DNA from: Candidatus Sulfopaludibacter sp. SbA3
Lineage (GTDB): Bacteria > Acidobacteriota > Terriglobia > Bryobacterales > Bryobacteraceae
Assembly: GCA_945890485.1 (NCBI GenBank)
Contig: CAMDCN010000004.1
Location: forward strand, 124,001 to 188,000
Length of the DNA: 64,000 nucleotides
Direction: 5' to 3'
How positions within the stretch are numbered: the first letter of the stretch is position 1; every line of letters begins with the position of its first letter. Of the stretch, positions 8,327 to 17,131 are shown piece after piece. The notes beneath the pieces are model-generated. The model saw nothing but the letters and a program-made list of their open reading frames with translations, made no database searches and was not told the origin of the DNA. Made by a program: the position numbers and the translations under genes.

Positions 8327-9328
8327 ATGCCCGAGCTAAGAAAAGACCCTATCACGGGACGATGGGTAATCATCTCGACGGACCGGGCCCGACGGCCTTC
8401 CGATTTCACGCGGGCCACGGTAGAGCCTACCGGATCGCGTTTCTGCCCGTTCTGCGCCGGCAACGAGGACAAGACGCCTCCTGAAGTGCTTGCCTATCGC
8501 ACGGACGGGCTAACGCATGGCGGCCGCTGGAGCCTGCGCGTGGTGCCGAACAAGTTCCCTGCCCTGCGCGTGGAAGGCGACCTGGACCGGCAAGGCGAGG
8601 GCCTTTATGACCGGATGAACGGCATTGGGGCGCACGAAGTGGTGATCGAGACGCCGGACCACATGGCGACGCTGGCTTCGATGAACGAGCGCCAGGTGGC
8701 CGAGATGATCTGGGCGTTCCGCGACCGGGTGGTGGATCTCAAACGCGATAAGCGGCTGCGGTACGTGATGCTGTTCAAGAACCACGGCGAGATCGCCGGG
8801 GCGTCGCTGGAGCATCCGCATTCGCAGATCATCGCGCTGCCAGTGGTGCCGAAGCGGGTGCAGGAAGAGTTGGACGGGGCGCGGAAGTACTTCGAATTCA
8901 AAGAGCGCTGTGTCTACTGCGACATTCTGCGGCAGGAGCTGAAAGATACCGACCGGGTGATTCTGGAAACCGACGAGTTCGCGGCGGTTTCGCCGTTCGC
9001 TTCGCGGTTTCCATTTGAAACGTGGATTCTGCCGCGGCGGCACGAATCGCATTTCGAGAGCATCCGCGAGGCCGAGGTGTTGAACCTGGCGTGGGTGCTG
9101 CGGAGCATTCTGCGCAAGATGGACCGGGTGCTGGAGAAGCCGGCGTTCAACATGATTGTGCATTCGGCGCCGGTTCAGGAAGCCGCCACCGAGCACTACC
9201 ACTGGCATATCGAGATCATCCCGAAGTTGACGCGGGTAGCCGGATTCGAGTGGGGCACGGGCTTTTACATCAACCCGACGCCGCCCGAAGAAGCGGCTCG
9301 CTTTATGCGGGAAGCGGGATTATCATAG
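8327..9328 (+). CDS. galT: Galactose-1-phosphate uridylyltransferase
   Basis: 333 residues. Catalyses UDP-glucose + galactose-1-phosphate to glucose-1-phosphate + UDP-galactose (Leloir pathway). The start MPELRKDPITGRWVIIS is typical. Zinc ligands Cys40 and Cys43 (CPFCAGNE) and the active-site block EHPHSQ at 162-167, with His165 as the nucleophile, are present. The C-terminal domain retains a second HIT-like half (HYHWHIEIIPK). Length and order match GalT. No galK, galE or galM is adjacent; the sugar-activation operon at 38973-45013 is distant. It is followed 10 to 19 bases later by a methyltransferase gene. Confidence 0.93.
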   Translation: MPELRKDPITGRWVIISTDRARRPSDFTRATVEPTGSRFCPFCAGNEDKTPPEVLAYRTDGLTHGGRWSLRVVPNKFPALRVEGDLDRQGEGLYDRMNGIGAHEVVIETPDHMATLASMNERQVAEMIWAFRDRVVDLKRDKRLRYVMLFKNHGEIAGASLEHPHSQIIALPVVPKRVQEELDGARKYFEFKERCVYCDILRQELKDTDRVILETDEFAAVSPFASRFPFETWILPRRHESHFESIREAEVLNLAWVLRSILRKMDRVLEKPAFNMIVHSAPVQEAATEHYHWHIEIIPKLTRVAGFEWGTGFYINPTPPEEAARFMREAGLS

Positions 9329-9347
9329 CCAGACAGGAGTGAGCCAG

Positions 9348-9908
9348 ATGCAGCGCCGATTGTTCCTTTCAATTCCGTTCGCGGTGGGGCTGGGGGCGCA
9401 ATCGACGCCGAAGCCGAAGCTGGATGTTCCTTATGTGCCGACGACCGAGAAGGCCGTACAGGAGATGCTGAAGCTCGCTCAGGTGAAGAAGACCGATCTG
9501 CTCTACGACCTTGGCTGCGGGGATGGGCGGATTGTGATTGCCGCGGCGAAGCAGTATGGTGCGCGCGGCGTGGGCATTGATATTGACCCGCAGCGGATTA
9601 AAGAAGCGCGGGCGAATGCCAAGGCGGCGGGCGTCGAGTCGCTGGTTCGGTTCGAAGAGAAGGACCTGTTCCAGGCCGAGTTCAGCGCGGCTACGGTGGT
9701 GACGCTGTTTCTGCTGCCGAGCATCAACCTGAAACTCCGGCCCAAGCTGCTCGAACAGTTGAAGCCAGGCACGCGGCTGGTTTCGAACACGTTTGATATG
9801 GGCGACTGGAAATCAGAGAAGGTGGTGAACCTGGAGACTTACGAGGATCCGGAGTTTTACGGCCTGAGCCAGACGCTGTATCTCTGGACAATTCCCGCGA
9901 AGAAGTAG
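9348..9908 (+). CDS. SAM-dependent methyltransferase with N-terminal leader
   Basis: About 187 residues. An AGGAG at 9335-9339 lies 8 bases before ATG 9348, favouring this start over the in-frame GTG at 9339, which overlaps the ribosome site. The class I motif I is DLLYDLGCGDGRIVIAA, followed by the acidic end of strand 2 (GIDIDPQRI). The N-terminus MQRRLFLSIPFAVGLGAQ looks like a short twin-arginine-like or Sec leader, which is odd for a SAM enzyme because SAM is cytoplasmic; it may instead act as a membrane anchor. The substrate is unknown. A GC-rich hairpin follows the stop. Confidence 0.78.
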   Translation: MQRRLFLSIPFAVGLGAQSTPKPKLDVPYVPTTEKAVQEMLKLAQVKKTDLLYDLGCGDGRIVIAAAKQYGARGVGIDIDPQRIKEARANAKAAGVESLVRFEEKDLFQAEFSAATVVTLFLLPSINLKLRPKLLEQLKPGTRLVSNTFDMGDWKSEKVVNLETYEDPEFYGLSQTLYLWTIPAKK

Positions 9909-9910
9909 TC

Positions 9911-9940
9911 CGGCCGCGCTCGAATGGGCACGGCCGGATG
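9911..9940. terminator. GC-rich hairpin between convergent genes (possible terminator)
   Basis: TCCGGCCG at 9911-9918 and its exact complement CGGCCGGA at 9933-9940 form an 8-bp stem with a 14-base loop, placed between the methyltransferase stop and the dapD stop. There is no T-tract on either side, so intrinsic termination is not certain. Position and symmetry make it a plausible bidirectional element. Confidence 0.4.
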
Positions 9941-9944
9941 TGGG

Positions 9945-10784
9945 CTACCGCAGCAGATCTTCGAGCTGAATCTTCGCGTCTGTCTTGGCGTCCCGGTACT
10001 TGATGATCACGGGCGTGTAGATGGAGATGCCCCATTCCTTGCCCGGACCACTCGTCACGGCTCGCGAACCCGCGACGACGACAGCGCCTTCGGGAATCAC
10101 CAGCGGCTCGTCGTCGGTCGCCTTGATGACGGTGCCGTTCACCAGGTCGTACACCGGCGTCGACCGGTTCAGAATCGTGCCTGTCCCGAGCACGGCCCGC
10201 GTCTTCACGACGGTGCCTTCGTAGACGCCGCAGTTACCGCCGCACAGCACGTCGTCTTCGATGATCACCGGCAGCGCGCCGACGGGCTCCAGCACTCCGC
10301 CAATCTGCACGGCGGCCGACAGGTGCACGCGGGCGCCGATCTGGGCGCAGGAACCTACCAGGGCATGCGAATCCACCATCGTGCCGTCGCCTACATAGGC
10401 GCCGACGTTGATGTACATGGGCGGCATGCAGGTGACGCTCTTGCCGATGTAGCAGCCGTCGCGCACGCTGGAACCGCCGGGCACGATCCGGATGCCGGCG
10501 TCGGCCGGAAACTGGCGGACCGGGTAGGTCGCTTTGTCCATGAACGGCTGCCGCTGCGGGTCCACCGACATGTCGACGATGGCGCCCAGGCGGAAGCCCA
10601 GCAGAATGCCTTTCTTCACCCACGCGTTCACCCGCCAGCCGGTTCTCTCGGCCGGGTCAGGCGACGCACTCCGAATGGTTCCCGCGTTCAGCGCGGCCTT
10701 GAACTCGGCGAAGAGCTTCCAGTGTTCTTCGGTGTAGCCGCCCGCCGGTTTGTTGTCAAAAGCCTCTTCAATCCTTGCCTGCAA
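9945..10784 (-). CDS. dapD: 2,3,4,5-tetrahydropyridine-2,6-dicarboxylate N-succinyltransferase
   Basis: About 279 residues. Transfers succinyl from succinyl-CoA to tetrahydrodipicolinate in the succinylase branch of lysine/diaminopimelate synthesis. The left-handed beta-helix hexapeptide region runs from [14 protein letters not shown] to VVVAGSRAV, with [13 protein letters not shown] and [14 protein letters not shown] as in DapD. A TTG codon at 10784 preceded 4 bases upstream by GGAGGAGA gives a start ([11 protein letters not shown]) that matches known DapD N-termini. An ATG at 10805 is in frame but has no ribosome site. It overlaps the dapA stop by 17 bases. Last gene of the lysine operon. 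Confidence 0.92.
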   Translation of the reverse strand: MQARIEEAFDNKPAGGYTEEHWKLFAEFKAALNAGTIRSASPDPAERTGWRVNAWVKKGILLGFRLGAIVDMSVDPQRQPFMDKATYPVRQFPADAGIRIVPGGSSVRDGCYIGKSVTCMPPMYINVGAYVGDGTMVDSHALVGSCAQIGARVHLSAAVQIGGVLEPVGALPVIIEDDVLCGGNCGVYEGTVVKTRAVLGTGTILNRSTPVYDLVNGTVIKATDDEPLVIPEGAVVVAGSRAVTSGPGKEWGISIYTPVIIKYRDAKTDAKIQLEDLLR

Positions 10785-11649
10785 TGATCTCCTCCCATAC
10801 CGCATCCAGTTTCGCCATCGTCGCCGCGGAAGGCGGGCACATCGGCAGCCGCCACACGGGCTCGAGCAATCCCATCTTCGCCATCAGATACTTCACCGGA
10901 ATCGGGTTCGACTCGACGAAGTTCGCTTCCATCAGCGGCAACCAACGCCGCTGTAGAATCCTCGCCACGTCATATTCGCCCAGCCGGGCTTTGAGCGCCA
11001 GCAGCGTCATCTCGCGCGGAATCTGATTCGAGACCACGGAGATGATTCCCTTCCCCCCGAGCGCCGTCAGCGGAATCGTAATCGAGTCGTCCCCGCTCAG
11101 CACATGGAAGCTCTCCGGCACTTCGTGGATCACCCGGGCCATCTGGCTGATGTTCCCCGAGGCCTCTTTGACGGCCACGATGTTGTCGATCGCCGTCAGT
11201 CGCTTTAGCGTCGCCGGCTCCACGTTCACGCCCGTCCGTCCGGCTACGCTGTAGACAATGATCGGCGTCTTGACGGCAGCCGCGATGGCGGCGTAGTGCT
11301 GATAGAGGCCTTCCTGCGTCGGCTTGTTGTAATAAGGCGTCACGGACAGCAGGCCGTCCACGCCCATCGCCGCAAGCTCCTTCGAGAGGGACACGACTTC
11401 GGCCGTGTTGTAGCCGCCCGCGCCGGCCACGACCGGCACTTTGCCCTTGGCTTCTTCGAGCGTGATCTCGACGACGCGCAGATGCTCGGCGTGGGTCAAC
11501 GTCGGCGATTCGCCAGTCGTCCCGCACGGCACCAGGAAGTCGATGCCCTCGCTGATCTGCCGCTGCACCAACGCCCGCAGCGTCGCCTCGTCGAGCGACT
11601 GGTCCTGGCGGAAAGGAGTTACTAACGCAGTCCCGCAACCCGTAAACAT
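10768..11649 (-). CDS. dapA: 4-hydroxy-tetrahydrodipicolinate synthase
   Basis: 293 residues. Condenses pyruvate with aspartate semialdehyde. Lys161 in [10 protein letters not shown] is the Schiff-base residue and Tyr133 in [11 protein letters not shown] the proton relay, at the positions these residues have in the E. coli enzyme. The pyruvate-binding [10 protein letters not shown] motif is at 42-51. Length is typical. It is the fourth gene after the lysine riboswitch: dapB ends 6 bases upstream and dapD begins inside its 3' end. It should therefore be repressed when lysine is plentiful. Confidence 0.95.
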   Translation of the reverse strand: MFTGCGTALVTPFRQDQSLDEATLRALVQRQISEGIDFLVPCGTTGESPTLTHAEHLRVVEITLEEAKGKVPVVAGAGGYNTAEVVSLSKELAAMGVDGLLSVTPYYNKPTQEGLYQHYAAIAAAVKTPIIVYSVAGRTGVNVEPATLKRLTAIDNIVAVKEASGNISQMARVIHEVPESFHVLSGDDSITIPLTALGGKGIISVVSNQIPREMTLLALKARLGEYDVARILQRRWLPLMEANFVESNPIPVKYLMAKMGLLEPVWRLPMCPPSAATMAKLDAVWEEIIAGKD

Positions 11650-11655
11650 GGTTCC

Positions 11656-12351
11656 TTACCTCGCTCCAAACAATATCTCGGAAAACTCGTAAAAGCCCTG
11701 CTTGCCCACTACCCACTTGGCGGCTTGCAGCGCACCGCGGGCGAAGCCTTCGCGGCTCCGGGCCGTGTGGCGCAGCGTGATGGTGTCGGCGGCCGAGTCG
11801 AAGCCGATCTCGTGCGTCCCCGGCACCCGCCCCGCGCGGTTTGAGCTGACGTCAATCGTCCGGCCATAGCCGGCGGTCTTCATCTCGTCGACCAGCTTCA
11901 GCAGCGTACCGGACGGGGCGTCCTTCTTTTCGTCGTGATGGATCTCCCACGCGTAAGCCCCGTACTCGGGCTGCTCTTTCAACAGCCGGGCCGCTTCGTG
12001 GATCAGCTTGAAGAAGACGTTGACGCCCACCGAGTAGTTCGGCGACCAGACGACCGGACTGCCGTTGGTTTCGCTCGCCTTCCGCACGCGGTCCATCTCG
12101 TCGAGCCATCCGGTGGTGCCGATGACCACCGGCACATGCAGCGCCGTCAGCGCCTCCACGTTCCGGACGGTCGCCGTCGGAATAGAAAACTCGATGGCCA
12201 CGTCGATGCCGGCGAAGTTCTCCGCCGTAAGGCCTTCAAAGTTCGCGTTGTTGTGCTCGTCGAGAATCAGCCCGACGCTCAGGCCGTACTCCGGCGCAAG
12301 CGATTCGAGCATCTTGCCCATTTTGCCGTAGCCAATCAGTGCCAGCTTCAT
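11656..12351 (-). CDS. dapB: 4-hydroxy-tetrahydrodipicolinate reductase
   Basis: 231 residues, at the short end for DapB. Reduces hydroxy-tetrahydrodipicolinate to tetrahydrodipicolinate with NAD(P)H. The Rossmann start is MKLALIGYGKMGKML and the DapB signature EIHHDEKKDAPSGT carries His138/His139 and Lys143. The central VIGTTGW segment is the usual nucleotide-binding loop. It overlaps lysC by 4 bases (ATGA), so translation is coupled. Confidence 0.95.
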   Translation of the reverse strand: MKLALIGYGKMGKMLESLAPEYGLSVGLILDEHNNANFEGLTAENFAGIDVAIEFSIPTATVRNVEALTALHVPVVIGTTGWLDEMDRVRKASETNGSPVVWSPNYSVGVNVFFKLIHEAARLLKEQPEYGAYAWEIHHDEKKDAPSGTLLKLVDEMKTAGYGRTIDVSSNRAGRVPGTHEIGFDSAADTITLRHTARSREGFARGALQAAKWVVGKQGFYEFSEILFGAR

Positions 12352-13697
12352 TCAAACACCTTCTCGTCCAGCGTCGCGAAGAACTCGGCGTGCAGCGCGG
12401 CCACGGCGGCCGGTAACTCGCGATCCTCCACCACCATACTCAAGTTCAACAGAGACGCACCCTGGCTGATCATGTGCAGGTTCGTCGTCCGCACCGCGTT
12501 GAACGCCGTTGCGGCGACGCCCGGCGTCTTCTTGATGCCTTCACCGACCAGGCAGATGATCGACAGGTCGCGTTCGACGGTGACTTCGGCGATCTTCGAT
12601 AGCTCTGCGACAATGGCGTCCAGATTCTCAGTCATGTCGATGGTCAGCGACACGGAGACTTCAGAGGTCGAAACCATATCGACGGGCGTTTCGAACCGGT
12701 TGAACGTTTCAAAGATCCGGTGCAGAAACCCGTGCGCCATCAGCATCCGCAGGCTCTGGATGTTGACGAGCGTGATGCCCCGTTTGCAGGCGATCGACTT
12801 CACTACGTTCGCAGAGGGAACCGCCTCCGCCACAATCCGCGTGCCCGGTGAAGCCGGGTTGCGGGAGTTCAAAATCCGGACCGGGATGTTCTTTTCGACG
12901 GCCGGGACGACGGTGGCCGGGTGGAGCACCTTCGCGCCGAAATAGGCCAGTTCGGCGGCTTCGGCAAAGCTGATCAACTTCACCCGATGCCCGCCAGGAA
13001 GGATGCGGGGGTCGCACGTCAACATGCCGTCGACATCGGTCCAGATTTGGATTTCGCTTGCGCCAATGCCGGCGCCGAAGATGGCGGCCGAGAAGTCGCT
13101 GCCGCCTCGGCCGAGCGTGGTGGTGAAGCCGTCCTGCGTCGAGCCGATGAAGCCGCCCAATACGACGACCTTGCCCATTTCGGCGAGCGGCGCCAGAATG
13201 TTCGCGCATTTGGCGTAGGTCCGCGGATAAAGCGGCGCGGCCTGGGTGTGACGCCGGTCGGTGATCAGCACTTCGCGCGCGTCCACATGGACGCTGGGGA
13301 GCCCGAGCTTCTCAAACGCCACGGCGACGATCTTTGACGAAAGCCGTTCGCCGTAGCTCGAAATCAGGTCGACATACTGGTCTGGAAAATCGCCGATCTG
13401 GGTCAACTCGTCAAGGAACGCGCCCAACTCCTGAAAGTGCAGCTCGATGAAGCCGCTCAGCGAGGCGTCCGCTTCGCCGAGGGTAAACGCTTCGAGCGCA
13501 TCGATCGCCGTCTGCGCCGCGTCCCGCTGGCCGTCGGCGGCTAACTCCGCCGCCGCGAGCAATGCGTTGGTCGTTTTGCCCATGGCGGAGACAACCACAA
13601 TCGGCTTCTGATCCAAGCGCTCCCGGACAATCCCGGCGACTCTCGCAATCGCCGCGGCAGACTCAACCGAGGAGCCGCCGAACTTCATGACTATCAT
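12348..13697 (-). CDS. lysC: Aspartate kinase (lysine-pathway)
   Basis: 449 residues. Phosphorylates aspartate, the first step to lysine, threonine and methionine. The N-terminal kinase motif MIVMKFGGSSV, the middle FIGSTQDGFTTTLGRGGSDFSA and the aspartate-binding region are clear. The C-terminal 150 residues contain paired ACT domains (ITLVNIQSLRMLMAHGFL, ICLVGEGIKKTPGVAATAF), the usual site of feedback inhibition. It is a monofunctional enzyme with no homoserine dehydrogenase domain. It lies directly after the M20 gene with no gap and overlaps dapB by ATGA. Confidence 0.94.
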   Translation of the reverse strand: MIVMKFGGSSVESAAAIARVAGIVRERLDQKPIVVVSAMGKTTNALLAAAELAADGQRDAAQTAIDALEAFTLGEADASLSGFIELHFQELGAFLDELTQIGDFPDQYVDLISSYGERLSSKIVAVAFEKLGLPSVHVDAREVLITDRRHTQAAPLYPRTYAKCANILAPLAEMGKVVVLGGFIGSTQDGFTTTLGRGGSDFSAAIFGAGIGASEIQIWTDVDGMLTCDPRILPGGHRVKLISFAEAAELAYFGAKVLHPATVVPAVEKNIPVRILNSRNPASPGTRIVAEAVPSANVVKSIACKRGITLVNIQSLRMLMAHGFLHRIFETFNRFETPVDMVSTSEVSVSLTIDMTENLDAIVAELSKIAEVTVERDLSIICLVGEGIKKTPGVAATAFNAVRTTNLHMISQGASLLNLSMVVEDRELPAAVAALHAEFFATLDEKVFE

Positions 13698-14711
13698 CTA
13701 TTCCAATCCTTTGAGTAACTGCGTTACCAGCGTTTCGTAGTGTTCGACGGCCGCGAGTAACTCTTTTTTCGGTACGCGCTCTTCGCTCGTATGCGCCACA
13801 TGGATGGTGCCGGGACCAAACAAAAGCGGCTGGCCCCACTCCCCGCCAAACGCCGGAATGTCCGTCGTGTAGGCGACGACCGTGGTCGGAATGCCCGGCA
13901 CCGGTTTCAAATGAACGGCCGGGATACAGAGAATTTCGCGGGCTTCGACGAGGCCTTCGCACGCCGCGGCGACGGCTTCGCGAATCGGCGTGGGATCGTC
14001 AACGAGGCGGAAGAAGAGATCGGCTTTCGCCGCATCCGGAATCACATTCGGCGCGCGGCCGCCGGCCAGGGTCGCGATATTCAACGTGCAGGGCCCGAGA
14101 ATCGGATGGGTTGGCAGTTCGATTTCCCGCACCCGGTTCAAGGCATCGAGCAGCTTTAGAATCGCCGAATCGCCCAGTTCCGGATAGGCCGAGTGGGCCA
14201 TGCGGCCGCTGGCATGCAGCTCATAGCGCAACGCGCCTTTCGAACCCAACGCCAGTTGGCACTCGGTGGGTTCGCCGTTGATGAGATACTTCGACCCGCG
14301 CGGCTGCTTCGCCATGAAGTAGGCCCCGGCCGAGTTCCGCTCTTCGCCTACGACAAACAGCAGACCGAAGTTGCGAATGCCTTTGGCGAGCATCGACTCC
14401 GAGGCCTTGATCATCGAAGCGATGATGCCTTTCACGTCGCACGCGCCGCGGCCCCAGATGAACTCGTCGTCTTCGCGGGAGGCGAAGAAAGGCGGGACGG
14501 TGTCGGTGTGCGTCGACAGGGTCACCAGAGGTTCGCCGAAGGTGACCAGGATATTCGACCGGTTGGGCTCAACCTCAATCAACTCGATCGTCCCGCCATA
14601 CTGCGCGGCGAGGGGACGCAGATACTCCGCCAGATAGGCTACATGGGGAGCTTCGTTGCCGGTGATCGACTCAATATCGATAAGCGCGCGAGTAAGTTCA
14701 AAGACATCCAT
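13698..14711 (-). CDS. M20 metallo-deacylase, probable succinyl-diaminopimelate desuccinylase
   Basis: 337 residues from ATG 14711. An in-frame opening reaches 14879, but that stretch is the riboswitch. The zinc-site motifs of the ArgE/DapE/ACY1 family are seen: THTDTVPPF (His, catalytic Asp), GRGACDVKG (bridging Asp), VGEERNSAGA (catalytic Glu pair) and a late HVAHTSEE. The general M20 family includes DapE, ArgE and carboxypeptidases. Its position as first gene after a lysine riboswitch, and the succinylase-type dapD in the same operon, point to DapE activity. No clear Shine-Dalgarno precedes the ATG. Confidence 0.8.
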   Translation of the reverse strand: MDVFELTRALIDIESITGNEAPHVAYLAEYLRPLAAQYGGTIELIEVEPNRSNILVTFGEPLVTLSTHTDTVPPFFASREDDEFIWGRGACDVKGIIASMIKASESMLAKGIRNFGLLFVVGEERNSAGAYFMAKQPRGSKYLINGEPTECQLALGSKGALRYELHASGRMAHSAYPELGDSAILKLLDALNRVREIELPTHPILGPCTLNIATLAGGRAPNVIPDAAKADLFFRLVDDPTPIREAVAAACEGLVEAREILCIPAVHLKPVPGIPTTVVAYTTDIPAFGGEWGQPLLFGPGTIHVAHTSEERVPKKELLAAVEHYETLVTQLLKGLE

Positions 14712-14756
14712 AAATTTGTGTTGTGGGGAGGGAGAGCAGGAAGAAGGCGGGCCTTC

Positions 14757-14951
14757 CTCTCTAGCACTCCACTCGAAAGGACATCCGGCATTGCACCGGC
14801 TCTTCAAGTGACAGTGGACCGGCTTTCGCCCGCGTCCCCCAACCCGGCCGCTTTCCAACAGCGCACCGTGCTTCGGCAATGGTCCCTAACAATCCTGCTC
14901 CCGATGGCGGGAAAAACGGCAGAACGTCGTGGCCAATGCGCCTCTACAGAG
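14757..14951 (-). ncRNA. Lysine riboswitch (L box)
   Basis: Read on the minus strand, this leader contains the conserved L-box blocks in order: GTAGAGGCGC near the 5' end, GCCGAAGCACGG in the middle, CACTGTCACTTG, and GGAGTGCTAG near the 3' end. Outer ends CTCTGTAG and CTAGAGAG pair as stem P1 with one mismatch. It binds lysine and controls the downstream M20-lysC-dapB-dapA-dapD genes. Just 3' of P1, GAAGG-CCCG-CCTTC (14743-14756) forms a hairpin but is followed by a C/T mixture rather than a U-run, so a classical terminator is not evident. The switch may work through translation or an unusual terminator. Confidence 0.9.
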
Positions 14952-14958
14952 TCCTTTT

Positions 14959-14988
14959 AGAGTAGCGGAGCCCGGCGGCCCCCGTCAA
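14959..14988 (-). promoter_or_regulatory. Probable sigma-70-type promoter of the lysine operon
   Basis: On the minus strand TTGACG (14983-14988) and TACTCT (14959-14964) are separated by 18 bases. Transcription would start near 14952-14956, immediately before the P1 stem of the lysine riboswitch. This agreement between promoter and aptamer edge is the main support. Confidence 0.6.
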
Positions 14989-15779
14989 CGCAGATGCTTC
15001 TTCAGGAACTCGACCGAGCGCGGCACAATCTCTTCAACACCCTTTCCGGCGAAGGCGTGGCCACGGCCTTCAAACCAATGAACCTCATGCGGCACGCCCT
15101 TGGCGGCGAGTTCCGCGATGAGCCGGTGAGCCTGTTCGGCGTTCACGGCCTGGTCGTCCTTCCAATGCATAACGAAGACGGGTGGGCCGCCGCGCTTCAC
15201 CTGCAGCACCGGCGACGCGGCGCGGATCGCTTCCTCCGGCACGGGCGGGCCGCCGAGATACTCTTCGATGAGGTTGGCCGAGGTTTTGGCGACGGTCTTC
15301 TTCAGATTCTCCTCGGCGTTCCCGGCCATGCGCCAATCGCGGAGGTCGGTGGGGCCGGAGAGATCGATGATGGAGCGGACGGTGGGATCGGCGAAGCCGG
15401 CGAGGAGTGCGATCTGCGCCCCGGCCGATGCTCCCATCAGGACGATGCGTTCCGGGTCGAGATTCCATTTGGCGGCGTTCTTCCGCAGAAAGGCCATGGC
15501 CTTCCGCACGTCGTCGAGGGGGGCCGGAAACTTCGCGGCGGGGGCGAGCCGGTATTGGATCGCCGCCACGGCGTAGCCGGCTTCGACGAAGCCCGGCATG
15601 ACGCGGTGGAAGGAGCGGCGGCTACCCATGGACCAGCCGCCTCCGTGAAGGCCGAGGATGACGGGCGAACGGGGTCCGGCGGGAGCGAGGATGTCGAGGC
15701 GGAGATCGCCGTCGTAGACGATGTCCTCTTCGATCTTCGGCGGCGCGGCGAACGCGAGCAGCAAGCTTCGTCTGGTCAT
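14985..15779 (-). CDS. Alpha/beta hydrolase, esterase/lipase-like, with leader
   Basis: 264 residues. The start is ATG 15779, overlapping the upstream sulfatase stop as ATGA; the frame stays open much farther upstream only as a shadow of the sulfatase gene. A leader MTRRSLLLAFAAPP is present. The oxyanion motif LHGGGWSMG, nucleophile elbow GASAGAQ, acid region HWKDDQAVN and catalytic GHAFAGKG give a full Ser-Asp-His set of the hormone-sensitive lipase/BD-FAE type. It probably removes acyl groups from a glycan or small ester outside the cytoplasm. It is the last gene of the sulfatase cluster. Confidence 0.85.
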   Translation of the reverse strand: MTRRSLLLAFAAPPKIEEDIVYDGDLRLDILAPAGPRSPVILGLHGGGWSMGSRRSFHRVMPGFVEAGYAVAAIQYRLAPAAKFPAPLDDVRKAMAFLRKNAAKWNLDPERIVLMGASAGAQIALLAGFADPTVRSIIDLSGPTDLRDWRMAGNAEENLKKTVAKTSANLIEEYLGGPPVPEEAIRAASPVLQVKRGGPPVFVMHWKDDQAVNAEQAHRLIAELAAKGVPHEVHWFEGRGHAFAGKGVEEIVPRSVEFLKKHLR

Positions 15780-17131
15780 CGTAAGGGGTCCTCCGTCCGC
15801 TGCATCCATCGGGCCATTTCTTCCTTCAAGCTGGCGACCGTCGCTGCGTGGCGGGGTTCGGCGGAGAGGTCGTGGAGTTCGTCGGGATCCTTCGCCATGT
15901 CGAAGAGTTGGGTTCGTTCCGTAGCTGGGGCGTAGTAGCGGATGAGCTTCCAACGGCCTTGGCGTACGCCGCGCTGCAGGTTGCGATAGGCGAAGAATAG
16001 GGAGTCGTAGCCGGGGCCTGCGAGCAGGTTGCGGCTCTCGACGGTCTCCGGCACGGGCAGCCCGGCGAGGTGGCAGAGCGTGGGATAGACATCGTGCAAA
16101 TAACGAAACGAACCCAACCGCTTGCCGCGCGCGATGCCGGGCCCGGCGAGGACGAGCGGGACGCGGACGCTGTGGTCGTAGAGGTTCTGCTTGCCGAGGA
16201 GGCCGTGGCGGCCGACGGCCAGGCCGTTGTCGGCCGCGAAGACGACGATGGTCTCCCGCGCTTCGCCGGTTTGTTCGAGGGCGTCCAGGATGCGGCCAAT
16301 CTGCGCGTCCATGTGCGTGATCATGGCGTAGTAGTCGGCGATGTGTTCGCGCACCACTTCCGGAGTACGGGGGAACGGGGCGAGCATCTCGTCGCGGATC
16401 TTGAGTTCGCCGTTGTCGAAGGGGTGTTCGCCGCGGAAGCTCTTGGGCAGGCGCAGGCGCTCGGGGTGATACTGCGCCCGTACGTCCGGCGGCGACTGAC
16501 GAGGGTCGTGGGGGGCAGTGAAGCAGACGGAGAGCAGGAACGGGTCGGCGCCCGGCTTGCGTTGGCGCAGGAAGCCGATGGCGGCGTCGGCGAAGAGTTC
16601 GGAGGAGTGTTTCGTCGCGATGCGGTCCGGGGTGGCGGGATAGACGCCATCGGGGCGGAAGTCGTGTTCGGGGACCTTGTAATGATCGGAGCCGCCACCC
16701 ATCAGGATGGACCCGCCGGAGGAGAAGGCGCGGGCGAAGAGGGGGGCTCGATTGTGCCACTTGCCGCTTCCGAAGGTTGTGTAGCCGTGGCGGCGGAAGT
16801 GTTCGGGCAGCAGCGTGAAGGGGCCTTTGCGGCCTCGGCCGGTTACTTCGGCGGTCAACCGCTCGTCGGCACGGAAGAGCGATTGGCCACTCCAAAACAT
16901 GGCGCGGCTCGCAACGCAGACGGCGGGCGCGACGCCGCCCATGATGTGGGCGTGCGTGAAGGCCGTGCCGCGCGCCACCAGGCGGTCCAGGTTCGGCGTT
17001 CGGATCTCGCGATTGCCGAGGGCGGCGATGGTATCGAAGCGTTGGTCGTCGGAGAAAAGGATTAGTATGTTGGGGCGGCGGCCGACGGCGGCGGCGCCGG
17101 CGGCTTGCATCCATTCGCGGCGGGTCATCAT
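15776..17131 (-). CDS. Sulfatase (alkaline-phosphatase superfamily), exported
   Basis: About 451 residues from the ATG at 17131, which overlaps the upstream sulfatase stop (ATGA). The leader MMTRREWMQAAGAAAVG is short and twin-arginine-like. The metal-binding start NILILFSDDQRFD and the formylglycine site Cys72-V-A-S-Arg are present; the usual Pro of CxPxR is Ala, which sulfatases tolerate. FAADNGLAVGRHGLLGKQNLYD is the C-terminal metal/substrate region. It hydrolyses a sulfate ester of unknown substrate. A maturase for the formylglycine residue is not in the window. Confidence 0.88.
   Translation of the reverse strand: MMTRREWMQAAGAAAVGRRPNILILFSDDQRFDTIAALGNREIRTPNLDRLVARGTAFTHAHIMGGVAPAVCVASRAMFWSGQSLFRADERLTAEVTGRGRKGPFTLLPEHFRRHGYTTFGSGKWHNRAPLFARAFSSGGSILMGGGSDHYKVPEHDFRPDGVYPATPDRIATKHSSELFADAAIGFLRQRKPGADPFLLSVCFTAPHDPRQSPPDVRAQYHPERLRLPKSFRGEHPFDNGELKIRDEMLAPFPRTPEVVREHIADYYAMITHMDAQIGRILDALEQTGEARETIVVFAADNGLAVGRHGLLGKQNLYDHSVRVPLVLAGPGIARGKRLGSFRYLHDVYPTLCHLAGLPVPETVESRNLLAGPGYDSLFFAYRNLQRGVRQGRWKLIRYYAPATERTQLFDMAKDPDELHDLSAEPRHAATVASLKEEMARWMQRTEDPLR
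16103..16117 (+). repeat. Dispersed 15-base repeat, main form
   Basis: ACGAAACGAACCCAA, antisense inside a sulfatase gene where it is read as L-G-S-F-R. A one-mismatch copy lies nearby at 15908-15922. Confidence 0.5.

Noticed and set aside
10768-10805. ATG 10805 as the dapD start
   Set aside because: It lacks a ribosome site and adds seven residues not seen in DapD, whereas TTG 10784 has GGAGGAGA at good spacing.
14743-14756. The GAAGGCGGGCCTTC palindrome as a classical terminator of the lysine leader
   Set aside because: The RNA after the stem is C/T mixed rather than U-rich, so I record it only as a possible part of the riboswitch expression platform.
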